Below, one piece after another: positions 1 through 6,715 of a stretch of DNA of 9,863 nt (its first letter is position 1; each line of letters begins with the position of its first letter). The notes under the pieces are model-generated. The model was not told the DNA's origin. It searched no databases and saw only the letters and a list, made by a program, of their open reading frames with translations. The stretch comes from Chloroflexota bacterium (GTDB lineage: Bacteria; Chloroflexota; Dormibacteria; Dormibacterales; Dormibacteraceae). Position numbers and translations under genes: made by a program. Location of the stretch: assembly GCA_005880175.1 (NCBI GenBank), contig VBJR01000323.1:1-9863 (forward strand), given 5' to 3'.

Positions 1-2
1 CG

Positions 3-305
3 GTCCTGGACCTCTACCTCAGGCACCTGACGGACCGCCGCTACCGCCCGTACCTGGTGGTGGAGGCGGCCGGCGAGGAGGTCGGCACCCGGTATGCCGA
101 GGACCGGGGCGTCCACATTCCCCTGCGCGCCGTGCTGGAGTCCTACTTCACCGACCATTTCCGCGAGCGGAGGGTGCTCCTCCTCGCGAGCGACGCCGGC
201 TACGAGGTGCGCTGGAGCGTCATGGAATGGGCCCGGGAGCGGCAGCTCGACTACTTCGACTCCGAGCCGGCGTTCCGTGCGCGGCTGAAGGAGCTCTCCC
301 GGTGA
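3..305 (+). CDS. Unrecognised protein, C-terminal 100 residues (5' end outside window)
   Basis: An open frame enters from the left edge and ends at TGA 303-305. The visible 100 residues begin VLDLYLRHLTDRRYRPYLVV. An internal ATG at 57 is possible, but the frame is open and protein-like before it, so the gene most likely starts outside the window. The segment mixes charged helices with short hydrophobic strands, including VLLLASDAGYEVRW in the middle and an EAWxRAR-like charged tail rich in Arg, Glu and aromatics. There is no membrane segment or signal. I do not recognise a family or catalytic motif, so no function is given. It converges on the solute-binding protein gene at 388, with a strong hairpin between them. 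Confidence 0.6.
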   Translation, partial: VLDLYLRHLTDRRYRPYLVVEAAGEEVGTRYAEDRGVHIPLRAVLESYFTDHFRERRVLLLASDAGYEVRWSVMEWARERQLDYFDSEPAFRARLKELSR

Positions 306-329
306 GGCGGTGACCGCGCCGGGCGGCCG

Positions 330-367
330 GGGTGGGCGCGGTGACCCGCGTGTCACCGCGCCCGCCC
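330..367. terminator. Bidirectional terminator-like hairpin between convergent genes
   Basis: Bases 334-345 (GGGCGCGGTGAC) and 352-363 (GTCACCGCGCCC) form a perfect 12-bp inverted repeat around a 6-nt loop. It can be lengthened to 16 pairs (330-367) with one T.G wobble. It lies in the 82-nt space between the + strand gene ending at 305 and the minus-strand operon ending at 388, where a shared terminator is expected. No T-run follows on either side, so if it terminates it does so as a GC-rich hairpin without a U-tract, as is often proposed for high-GC actinobacteria. Confidence 0.65.
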
Positions 368-387
368 GACCATCCGGCGCCTGGCGA

Positions 388-2025
388 TCAGCTCGTCCGC
401 CAGATCTCCGCGGCGGAGATGACGCCCGACGCCATGCCGCGCGCCTTCGTGCCGTCGGGCAGCGTGCCCTTGCCCAGGTTCTGGATCTTGGTCCCCCCGG
501 CCACGATCCACACCGCGGCCGAGATCCAGATGTACGGGATGTCCGCGCCGAACCGCGCCCCGATCGACTTGTACGCCTCGGCGCGCGCCGCCGGGTCCGG
601 GTTGGTCCGCCCCGTGATCAGCGCCTGGTCGACCTGCGGGTCCTTGTTCCGCGCGAAGTTGAGCGCCTGCGTGCCCACCGGCAGGGCCGTCGAGCTGTGC
701 CACCAGACGAAGTTGCCGTCCGGGTCCGGGGTGTTGAACTGCCGCCAGCCGTACGCCTGGTAGTTGCCCACGATCGCGTTGAGGATGTACGGGCTCTGCT
801 CGACCTGGATGATCTCGGTCGTGATCCCGACCTCCTTCCACATCGCCTGGAGGAGCTCGTTCTGCTGCCGGCCCTTCGCCGTGTTGATGATCCCGAACTT
901 GAAGGAGATCGGCCCCTTCGCCGCCTGGTACTCGGCGACCAGCTGCTTCGCCTTGTTCTTGTCCAGCCCCGGATAGCCGGTCGGCCCGAAGTACGGGGAG
1001 CCCTTCGCGAACGGCCCGTCAGCCGGCTTGGTCAGCCCGTTGCCCAGCGTGTCGATGTACTTCTGGCGGTCGGTCGCGTAGGCCAGCGCCTGCCGGACCC
1101 GGATGTCGTCCAGCGGCGGGACGGCCGTGTTCAGCATCACGAAGCCCATGTCCGGCTCGCCCAGGACCGAGTTCAGGTCGTTGACCTGGTTGTACGAGCC
1201 GCTGTTCATGAAGTCGGCGACGTTCTGCGTGTCGCTGGAGTGCATCGCGTCGATGTTCCCGGCCTTGAGGCTGTTCCCGCGCGACTGCGGGTCCGGGATC
1301 GGCTTCCACGTGATCGAGTCCAGGTAGGGCAGGCCCTGGCGCCAGTAGTTCGGGTTGCGGACGGCCGTGAAGTGGTCGCCCGGAGCCCACTCCTTGAACA
1401 TGAACGGCCCGGTCCCGATCGGGTTGGCCTTGCCGCTGATGTCGGACAGCTGCTTGAGCGCCGCCATGTGACCCAGCTGGCCAGTCAGGTAGATGGGGAA
1501 CGGCACCCACGGGATCTTGGTGGAGACCATAACGGTCATCGCGTCCACGACCGTGACCTTGTCGAGGTTGAACAGCGCCGGCCCGGTCAGCGGCGACTTG
1601 GCCACGCCGTCCAGGTTGGCCTTGACGACGGTGGCGTCGAGCGGGCTGCCGTCGTGGAACGTGATGCCCGGCCGCAGCGTGATCGTCCACTGCGTGTAGT
1701 CGGGGTTGTGGGCGATCGACTGGGCCAGGTATGGCTTGACGGACCCGTCGGCGGCCTGGGTGAACAGGGGGTCGAAGACGGTCCGCGCGTAGCAGAGGCC
1801 GGTCGAGTCCCAGGCGCCCTGGCGGGCGTCGAAGCTGTTGATCTCGGCCTCGGTGGCGAACGTCAGGCTGCCGCCCTTGCGCGGCGTGGACGGCACGGTC
1901 GTCGAGCTGGTCCCGGTGCCGCAGGCCTCGAGGAACGCGGCCGCGGCGCTGGGCACCAGCAGGCCCCCGGCGGTCGTGCGGACGGCCCGGCCGAGGAACG
2001 TGCGGCGGTCGAAGCGGTCAGGCAT
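388..2025 (-). CDS. ABC transporter solute-binding lipoprotein, family 5 (peptide/nickel type), Tat-exported
   Basis: This is the extracytoplasmic receptor of the Opp/Dpp-type importer, 545 residues, the usual length for SBP family 5. The N-terminus carries a twin-arginine motif (DRRTFLG, residues 6-12), an Ala/Leu-rich hydrophobic stretch, and a lipobox LEAC with the lipidated Cys at 35. It should therefore be exported folded by Tat and anchored to the membrane. After a Thr/Ser/Pro linker the mature part shows the family's landmarks: GGSLTFATEAEINSFD near 51, PYLAQSIAHNPDYTQWTITLRPG with FHDGSPL near 115-130, NPIGTGPFMFKEW near 200, and RVRQALAYATDR near 300. The ATG at 2025 follows a purine-rich Shine-Dalgarno region (GGAGAGAGAGAAGAG). 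It overlaps the 3' end of dppF by 8 nt, suggesting translational coupling. The SBP gene is last in the operon. The ligand (oligopeptide, nickel or other) cannot be told from sequence. Confidence 0.93.
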   Translation of the reverse strand: MPDRFDRRTFLGRAVRTTAGGLLVPSAAAAFLEACGTGTSSTTVPSTPRKGGSLTFATEAEINSFDARQGAWDSTGLCYARTVFDPLFTQAADGSVKPYLAQSIAHNPDYTQWTITLRPGITFHDGSPLDATVVKANLDGVAKSPLTGPALFNLDKVTVVDAMTVMVSTKIPWVPFPIYLTGQLGHMAALKQLSDISGKANPIGTGPFMFKEWAPGDHFTAVRNPNYWRQGLPYLDSITWKPIPDPQSRGNSLKAGNIDAMHSSDTQNVADFMNSGSYNQVNDLNSVLGEPDMGFVMLNTAVPPLDDIRVRQALAYATDRQKYIDTLGNGLTKPADGPFAKGSPYFGPTGYPGLDKNKAKQLVAEYQAAKGPISFKFGIINTAKGRQQNELLQAMWKEVGITTEIIQVEQSPYILNAIVGNYQAYGWRQFNTPDPDGNFVWWHSSTALPVGTQALNFARNKDPQVDQALITGRTNPDPAARAEAYKSIGARFGADIPYIWISAAVWIVAGGTKIQNLGKGTLPDGTKARGMASGVISAAEIWRTS

Positions 2026-3061
2026 CTCTTCTCTCTCTCCATGACGTGTGGCCTGCGGCGGCCGCCGATGGCTCCAGCGCGAAGTGGCAGGCGGCGAAGT
2101 GGCCCGGGGCCATCTGCCGCATCTGCGGTTCGCGCTCCGCGCACACGGCCTCGGCGCGCGGGCATCTCGTGCGGAACCGGCAGCCGCTGGGGGGAGCCAG
2201 CGGTGACGGGAGCTCGACGTCGAGATCGCTCACCGACGGGTCGGGCCGGACTGCCGGGTCCGGCACCGGGACCGACGCGAGCAGCGTGGCCGTGTACGGA
2301 TGCGCCGGCGCGCGGTACAGGTCGTCCGCCGGGGCGACCTCGCACAGCTTGCCCAGGTACATCACCGCCACCCGGTCGCTGACGTTGCGCACGACGGCCA
2401 GGTCGTGCGCGATGAAGATCATCGTGAGGCCATAGCGGGCCTTCATGTCCTCGAGCAGGTTGAGGATCTGCGCCTGCACCGACACGTCCAGGGCGGACAC
2501 CGGCTCGTCGCAGATCACCAGCTTGGGCTCGAGCATCAGCGCCCGCGCGATGCTGATCCGCTGGCACTGGCCGCCCGAGAACTGGTGCGGCCGCCGGTCG
2601 CCCGCGGACTCGGCATCCAGGCCCACCGCGTCGAGCACCTCGGCGACGCGGCGCCGCCGGTCGGCCGGCGTCCCGATCTGCCAGATGGCGAGCGGCTCGC
2701 CGACGATGTCGCTCACGGACCGGCGCGGGTTCAGGGAGGAGATCGGGTCCTGGAAGATCATCTGGAGGCGCGTGCGCGTCCGGCGCAGCTCGTCGCCGCC
2801 GAGCCGCGTCAGGTCCCGGCCCTCGAACCACACCTGGCCGGACGTGGGCCGCGGCAGCTGCATGACGGCCCGGCCGGTCGTGGACTTGCCGCAGCCGGAC
2901 TCGCCGACCAGGCCCAGCGTCTCCCCCGTGAGGACGTCGAGGCTGACGTCGGAGACCGCGTGGACGCGCCGGCCGGCCCCGGCCGGGAACTCGACCACGA
3001 GGTTCTCGACCCTGAGCAGGGCGTCGCCGTCGCGCAGGTGCGCCGTGCCGCTGCCGGCCAT
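2018..3061 (-). CDS. dppF: Oligopeptide-type ABC transporter ATP-binding protein (DppF/OppF-like)
   Basis: One of the two cytoplasmic ATPases that power the importer, 347 residues. Visible in order: Walker A GESGCGKST (53-61), Q-loop FQDPISSLNP (Q104), ABC signature FSGGQCQR (161-168), Walker B LVICDEP (181-187), D-loop SALD, and H-loop His219. The C-terminal oligopeptide-transporter extension (AHPYTATLL, then Cys 294, 300, 307, 325) follows. The signature has Cys166 where Arg is usual (SGGQRQR). The same frame is open upstream to an ATG at 3226, but that segment is Arg/Pro-rich shadow coding inside dppD. The ATG at 3061 overlaps dppD's TGA by one base (TGATG) and gives the family's normal length, so it was chosen. 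The 3' end overlaps the SBP gene by 8 nt. Confidence 0.93.
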   Translation of the reverse strand: MAGSGTAHLRDGDALLRVENLVVEFPAGAGRRVHAVSDVSLDVLTGETLGLVGESGCGKSTTGRAVMQLPRPTSGQVWFEGRDLTRLGGDELRRTRTRLQMIFQDPISSLNPRRSVSDIVGEPLAIWQIGTPADRRRRVAEVLDAVGLDAESAGDRRPHQFSGGQCQRISIARALMLEPKLVICDEPVSALDVSVQAQILNLLEDMKARYGLTMIFIAHDLAVVRNVSDRVAVMYLGKLCEVAPADDLYRAPAHPYTATLLASVPVPDPAVRPDPSVSDLDVELPSPLAPPSGCRFRTRCPRAEAVCAEREPQMRQMAPGHFAACHFALEPSAAAAGHTSWRERRDA

Positions 3062-4086
3062 CAGCCCGCGACCTCCCGGGCCGCGCTCGCCGCCTCGGCG
3101 GCGACCTCGCCGGGCTCGGCCGGGTACCAGCAGGCGTACGCGTGGCCTGGCCCGGCGTCGGTCAGCGGCGGCTCCTCGACGTGGCAGCGCTCGCGCGCGT
3201 AGCGGCAGCGGGGCGCGAAGCTGCACCCCCTGGGCGGCGCGACCAGGTCGGGCGGGCGCCCGCCGATCGCCTGGAGGCGCCGGTGCCCCGGGTCCGTGAT
3301 CCGCGGGATCGAGCGGAACAGCGCCTGGGTGTACCGCATCCGCATGTCGGAGAAGAGCACCGTGGTCGGCGCCCGCTCGACGACGCGGCCGGCGTACATG
3401 ACGACGATCTCGTCGGTCCGGCCGGCGACCACGCCCAGGTCGTGCGTGACCAGGATCATCGCTATGAACCGCTCGCGCTGCTGGCGGCCGAGCAGGCTCA
3501 GGATCTGGGCCTGGACGGTCACGTCGAGCGCGGTGGTCGGCTCGTCCGCCAGCAGCAGCTTGGGCCCGCAGGCGAGCGCGATGGCGATGGTCACGCGCTG
3601 GCGCATGCCGCCCGACAGCTCGTGCGGGTACGCGCGCAGCCGGCGCTCGGGCTCCGGGATCCCGACCGAGCGCAGCAGCTCGACCGCCCGCGACCGGGCC
3701 TCGCGGTCCGGCAGGCCGAGGTGGAAGTGCATCGTCTCCGTGATCTGCCGGCCGATGCGGACCACCGGGTTGAGCGAGGTCATCGGATCCTGGAACACCA
3801 TGCTGATCTCGGCGCCCCAGATCTCCCGGAGCTCGGACGGGGCGAGGCCGGTCAGGCGCCGGCCCTCGTACACGACCTCGCCGTCGCGCTTCACATTGTG
3901 CGCCGGGAGCAGGCCCATGATCGAGCGGGCCAGCACCGTCTTGCCCGACCCGGACTCGCCGACCACGCCGAGCGTCCGCCCGCGCTCCAGCGTGAACGAC
4001 ACCCCGTCGACGGCGCGCACCGCGCCCCGGCTGGTCAGGAAGTGCGTCCGGAGGTCGGTGACCTCGAGGAGCGGCCCGCCGCTCAC
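3061..4086 (-). CDS. dppD: Oligopeptide-type ABC transporter ATP-binding protein (DppD/OppD-like)
   Basis: The partner ATPase of dppF, 341 residues, full length for the family. Walker A GESGSGKT is at 43-50, the Q-loop FQDPMTSLNP has Q99, the signature LSGGMRQR is at 157-164, Walker B LLLADEP is at 177-183 followed by TTALD, and the H-loop is THDLGVV with His215. The SGGMRQRV signature and the RYTQALFRSIP segment near 251 place it on the D rather than the F side. The C-terminal extension holds Cys 288, 294, 301 and 319, the spacing linked to a [4Fe-4S] cluster in known DppD structures. The start is GTG at 4086, supported by AAGGGGG eight bases upstream. It lies 94 nt after dppC and overlaps dppF by one base. 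Confidence 0.93.
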   Translation of the reverse strand: MSGGPLLEVTDLRTHFLTSRGAVRAVDGVSFTLERGRTLGVVGESGSGKTVLARSIMGLLPAHNVKRDGEVVYEGRRLTGLAPSELREIWGAEISMVFQDPMTSLNPVVRIGRQITETMHFHLGLPDREARSRAVELLRSVGIPEPERRLRAYPHELSGGMRQRVTIAIALACGPKLLLADEPTTALDVTVQAQILSLLGRQQRERFIAMILVTHDLGVVAGRTDEIVVMYAGRVVERAPTTVLFSDMRMRYTQALFRSIPRITDPGHRRLQAIGGRPPDLVAPPRGCSFAPRCRYARERCHVEEPPLTDAGPGHAYACWYPAEPGEVAAEAASAAREVAG

Positions 4087-4094
4087 CTCGCCGG

Positions 4095-4101
4095 CCCCCT
4101 T
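4095..4101 (-). promoter_or_regulatory. Ribosome binding site of dppD
   Basis: On the minus strand, AAGGGGG stands eight bases before the GTG at 4086 and differs from AAGGAGG at one base. It fixes the dppD start in the one gap of the operon where translation cannot be coupled by overlap. Confidence 0.6.
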
Positions 4102-4147
4102 CTGGATGATCCGGAGACCGCAGCGAGCAGGGGCCTGGCCCGAGTGT

Positions 4148-4178
4148 GGAAGGAGGGGCCTGCCCCCCCTTGCCTTCC
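4148..4178 (-). other. Hairpin in the dppC-dppD gap (possible attenuator or mRNA-stability element)
   Basis: Arms GGAAGG (4148-4153) and CCTTCC (4173-4178) continue inward with AGGGG (4154-4158) and CCCCT (4166-4170). This gives 11 pairs with a 2-nt bulge (4171-4172) and a 7-nt loop. It begins three bases after the dppC stop at 4181. No U-tract follows, and a second small inverted repeat, GGGCC T GGCCC, lies at 4131-4141. This is the only real gap in an otherwise overlapping operon, so partial termination or 3'-end protection of the permease part of the message is plausible. Confidence 0.4.
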
Positions 4179-4180
4179 GC

Positions 4181-5116
4181 TCACAGGCCGCCCTCGCGGA
4201 CCTCGAAATAGACCTGGAGCCGGTCGCCGGCGAAGTTCAGGGCCATCACGGTGACGAACATCGCCAGCGCCGGCCACAGCGCGACCAGCGCGTCCTGGGC
4301 GAGGACCTGGCCGCCCTCGGCGATCATGCCGCCCCAGGTCGGGGTCGGCGGCCGCACCGAAAGGCCCAGGAACGAGAGCGCGCCCTCCGCGACGATCACC
4401 ACCGCCACCGCCACGAGCGAGAAGGCGAGCGCGGACGGCAGCACGTTGGGCAGGATCTCGCGGATCAGGATGCGGCGGCTGCGGGCGCCCAGCGCTCGCG
4501 CGGCCAGGACGAACTCCCGGTTGGCATAGGCGAGCGTGTTGGCCCGGATGATGCGCGCGATGGGAGCTACCGACAGGATGCCCAGCGTGAGCGCGACGTT
4601 GAACAGGTTCTGGCCGAGGAACGTGACGATCGTCAGCAGGAAGATGAGCACGGGGAACGCCAGGAGGATCGTGCTGATCCCGTTGATCGCCGCGTCCCAC
4701 CGCCCGCCGAAGTACCCCGCGATCAGGCCCAGCGAGCCGCCCACCGTGATGCCGAACGCGATGGACGAGAAGCCGACGATCAGCGACGTCCGCGACCCGT
4801 AGACGACGCGCGCGAGGAGGTCGCGGCCGAGCTCGTCCGTGCCCAGCAGGTGCGCGGTGGACGGCCCCAGGCGGGGCGCGTTGTCGCCGATCGCGAGCGG
4901 GTCCTGCAGGGGCAGCACGCCGGCCGCCACCGCGACCAGGATCACCAGGCCGACCCAGACGATCGAGATCCAGAACCCGACGCCCAGCCGCCTGGCGACG
5001 AAGGCCGGCTCCGCCGGCGCGACCGCGCCGTTGAGGGCGCCGGAGGCGGCGGCGACCGGGGCGGCCGCGGCCACGACGGCCTCGGTCAGCCTGGGCTCAG
5101 ACGGCGAATCGCGCAC
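4181..5116 (-). CDS. dppC: Oligopeptide-type ABC transporter permease (DppC/OppC-like)
   Basis: Second membrane subunit of the importer, 311 residues, normal length. An Ala/Pro-rich cytoplasmic N-terminus (1-45) precedes transmembrane segment 1 (about 48-68). The OppC_N landmark HLLGTDELGRDLLARVVYG is at 89-107, followed by further membrane segments around 111-135, 150-170, 174-192 and 228-250. The EAA coupling loop that contacts an ATPase is at about 201-227 (AARALGA then ILPNVLP). PTPTWGGMIAEG at 257-268 is also typical of this family. The start used is GTG at 5116, which overlaps the end of dppB by 20 nt. CAGGG just before it is a fair ribosome site. A later start inside the low-complexity N-terminus cannot be excluded. 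Confidence 0.92.
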   Translation of the reverse strand: MRDSPSEPRLTEAVVAAAAPVAAASGALNGAVAPAEPAFVARRLGVGFWISIVWVGLVILVAVAAGVLPLQDPLAIGDNAPRLGPSTAHLLGTDELGRDLLARVVYGSRTSLIVGFSSIAFGITVGGSLGLIAGYFGGRWDAAINGISTILLAFPVLIFLLTIVTFLGQNLFNVALTLGILSVAPIARIIRANTLAYANREFVLAARALGARSRRILIREILPNVLPSALAFSLVAVAVVIVAEGALSFLGLSVRPPTPTWGGMIAEGGQVLAQDALVALWPALAMFVTVMALNFAGDRLQVYFEVREGGL

Positions 5117-6050
5117 TGCGAACCCTGGGATCCAGGAACGTGTACAGGAGGTCGACCAGGAGGTTGACGACGACGAAGCCTCCCGCCACGAGCACGGTGG
5201 TGCTCGTCACGACCAGGTAGTCGCGCGCGTAGATGGAGTTGATCGTGAGGAGCCCCAGGCCGGGCACCTGGAAGATGTACTCGACGATGAACGCCCCGCC
5301 GATCAGCGTGCCGACGTTCAGGCCGCCGACGGTGACCAGGGTGAAGGTGGACGGGCGCAGGGCGTGGCGGAGCAGGATCCACCAGGTGGGCAGGCCCTTC
5401 GACCGGGCCATCGTGATGAAGTCCTGCTGGAGCGTCGCGATCATGTCGGTGCGGAGCACCCGCATGTAGACGGCCATCGAGCCCAGGCCGAGCGTCAGGG
5501 AGGGCAGCGTCAGCGAGCGCAGGTTCTGGAACGGGTCCTCGGTCAGGTGCACGTACCCGGTCGCCGGGAAGAGGTTGTAGCGGACGGCGAACAGGTAGAC
5601 GAGGAGCTCGGCCAGGATGAAGCCGGGCACCGAGAGCAGGCCGAAGGCCGCGCCGGACGAGAGGCGATCGACCAGCTGGCTGGGCCGCAGGGCGGACAGG
5701 ATGCCGAGCGGGATGGCCAGGGCCAGGGCGATGATCTGGGACAGCACGAGCAGCTCGAGCGTCACCGGCAGCCGCTGACCGATCGACGTCAGCACCGGCT
5801 GGTGGTTCACGTACGAGCTGCCCAGGTTGCCCTGGAACGCGTTGCCCAGCCAGATGAAGTAGCGCAGCCAGGCGGGCTTGTCGAGGCCGAGCTGCGCGGT
5901 CAGCTGGCGCACCGCCTCGGGCGTGGCGGCCGGGCCGAGCAGCGTGATGACCGGGTTGCCGGGCAGGTGGTTGAGCAGCAGGAACGACACGGCTGACACG
6001 ACGAACAGGACCACGACGAGTTGGGCCAACCGAGCTGCCAGGAACCTCAC
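5097..6050 (-). CDS. dppB: Oligopeptide-type ABC transporter permease (DppB/OppB-like)
   Basis: First membrane subunit of the importer, 317 residues. Transmembrane segment 1 starts almost at once (about 8-27, LVVVLFVVSAVSFLLLNHLP) and is followed by the family's PGNP. Further segments lie around 97-120, 135-158, 182-200, 238-260 and 282-305. The EAA loop is at about 209-233 (DFITMARSKGL then LLRHALRP), and the C-terminus YTFLDPRVR is typical. The frame is open far upstream (through GNAT shadow and the SRPBCC region) with no stop, but residues before 6050 are not permease-like. GTG at 6050 (VRFLAARLAQ) gives normal length and fits the promoter just upstream. It is the first gene of the operon. 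Confidence 0.92.
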   Translation of the reverse strand: MRFLAARLAQLVVVLFVVSAVSFLLLNHLPGNPVITLLGPAATPEAVRQLTAQLGLDKPAWLRYFIWLGNAFQGNLGSSYVNHQPVLTSIGQRLPVTLELLVLSQIIALALAIPLGILSALRPSQLVDRLSSGAAFGLLSVPGFILAELLVYLFAVRYNLFPATGYVHLTEDPFQNLRSLTLPSLTLGLGSMAVYMRVLRTDMIATLQQDFITMARSKGLPTWWILLRHALRPSTFTLVTVGGLNVGTLIGGAFIVEYIFQVPGLGLLTINSIYARDYLVVTSTTVLVAGGFVVVNLLVDLLYTFLDPRVRSARFAV

Positions 6051-6061
6051 GGCACTCGCCG

Positions 6062-6090
6062 AGGATAGTATCGTCCAACCCAAATGACAA
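6062..6090 (-). promoter_or_regulatory. Promoter of the dpp-type operon
   Basis: On the minus strand, -35 TTGTCA (6085-6090, five of six consensus bases) is separated by exactly 17 nt from -10 TATCCT (6062-6067, four of six). The expected start of transcription is near 6055, only about five bases before the dppB GTG at 6050, so the message would be leaderless or nearly so. The stretch is AT-richer than its surroundings, which supports a real promoter. Confidence 0.6.
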
Positions 6091-6101
6091 GTGGGTGCTA
6101 C

Positions 6102-6133
6102 GTGGCGCCCAACAGCGGTCCGGCGGGCGCCAC
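6102..6133. promoter_or_regulatory. 9-bp perfect inverted repeat upstream of the dppB promoter
   Basis: GTGGCGCCC (6102-6110) and GGGCGCCAC (6125-6133) form a perfect inverted repeat with 14 bases between arms. It lies 12 bases upstream of the dppB -35 box and 13 bases downstream of the GNAT stop. It could be an operator for a dimeric regulator of the transporter or a GC-rich terminator for the GNAT gene. The sequence does not decide between them. Confidence 0.45.
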
Positions 6134-6136
6134 TCG

Positions 6137-6152
6137 CCGATACCGCTATCGG
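6137..6152 (-). terminator. Small hairpin overlapping the GNAT stop codon
   Basis: CCGATA (6137-6142) and TATCGG (6147-6152) pair around a 4-nt loop, and the GNAT stop TAG (6148-6146) sits inside it. With the inverted repeat at 6102-6133 it makes two stem-loops in a row at the end of the GNAT message. There is no U-tract, so the terminator role is inferred from position only. Confidence 0.3.
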
Positions 6153-6715
6153 TCGATGGTCAGGCGTTTGCGGACGACCAGCCGGCGGGGCAGCTCCCGG
6201 TACGTCTCGTAGCCGAGGTCGCGGTAGACCTCCGCCGGCCCGTAGAAGCCGTGGGCGTCGCTGTCCATCTCCTTGACCGGGTAGGCCTCGGCCACCGCGC
6301 AGCCGAGGCCGGCCAGGTAGTCGCTGGCCGCGGCGACCAGGCGGCGGGCCACGCCGTGGCGGCGGTACTGCGCCGCGATGACCAGGCAGTTGATGACGCC
6401 GACGCCGTCGATCTCCGCCGGCTCGCGGTCCACGGGGAGCCGGAGGATCTCGGCCTTGGGCGCGGCGCTGCACCAGCCGATGGCCCGGCCGTCCACGTAG
6501 GCCAGCAGGCCGTGCGCCCGGCCAGCGCCGATGGCCGCGCTCATGTCCCGGCGGTTCTCCACGCCGGTCCGGGCCGCGGACTGCCGGTCGTCGCCGGCGA
6601 ACCGGTGCTCGAAGCAGTAGCAGTCGCTCCAGCTCGGGTTGTCGGCGAAGGCGCGGTGGTCGAAGAAGTCCAGGAAGTCGTCGTGGCGCTCGGGCGCCAG
6701 GGGGTGAACGGTCAC
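6146..6715 (-). CDS. GNAT family N-acetyltransferase
   Basis: Acetyl-CoA-dependent N-acyltransferase of the GNAT fold, 189 residues from GTG 6715, cytoplasmic. The core is visible: GLLAYVDGRAIGWCSAAP (about 69-86, strands 2-3), INCLVIAAQYRRHGVARRL (108-126) as motif A with the acetyl-CoA pyrophosphate loop R118-R-H-G-V-A123, and a C-terminal FYGPAEVYRDLGYETYREL that fits motif B (the FYxxxGF-like end). The N-terminal part, HPLAPERHDDFLDFFDHRAF then CYCFEHRF, resembles a GNAT subgroup I recall with this Cys/aromatic segment. The substrate is unknown. The start is uncertain: the frame stays open upstream, and if one G of the run at 6730-6734 is discounted, the SRPBCC domain reads straight into this protein. 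GTG 6715 also forms a GTGA overlap with a TGA in the third frame. Confidence 0.85.
   Translation of the reverse strand: MTVHPLAPERHDDFLDFFDHRAFADNPSWSDCYCFEHRFAGDDRQSAARTGVENRRDMSAAIGAGRAHGLLAYVDGRAIGWCSAAPKAEILRLPVDREPAEIDGVGVINCLVIAAQYRRHGVARRLVAAASDYLAGLGCAVAEAYPVKEMDSDAHGFYGPAEVYRDLGYETYRELPRRLVVRKRLTIDR

Noticed and set aside
310..2382. A 690-residue + strand open frame across the binding-protein gene
   Set aside because: It is Arg/Asp/Val-rich with no family resemblance and is antisense to a clear family 5 binding protein. GC-rich DNA keeps antisense frames open.
2018..3226. dppF starting at ATG 3226
   Set aside because: The extra 55 residues are Arg/Gly-rich shadow inside dppD. ATG 3061 gives the family length and a TGATG overlap.
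3296..5167. Long + strand frame opposite dppC and dppD
   Set aside because: Composition is typical of antisense frames in GC-rich genes, with no motifs, ribosome site or neighbours to support it.
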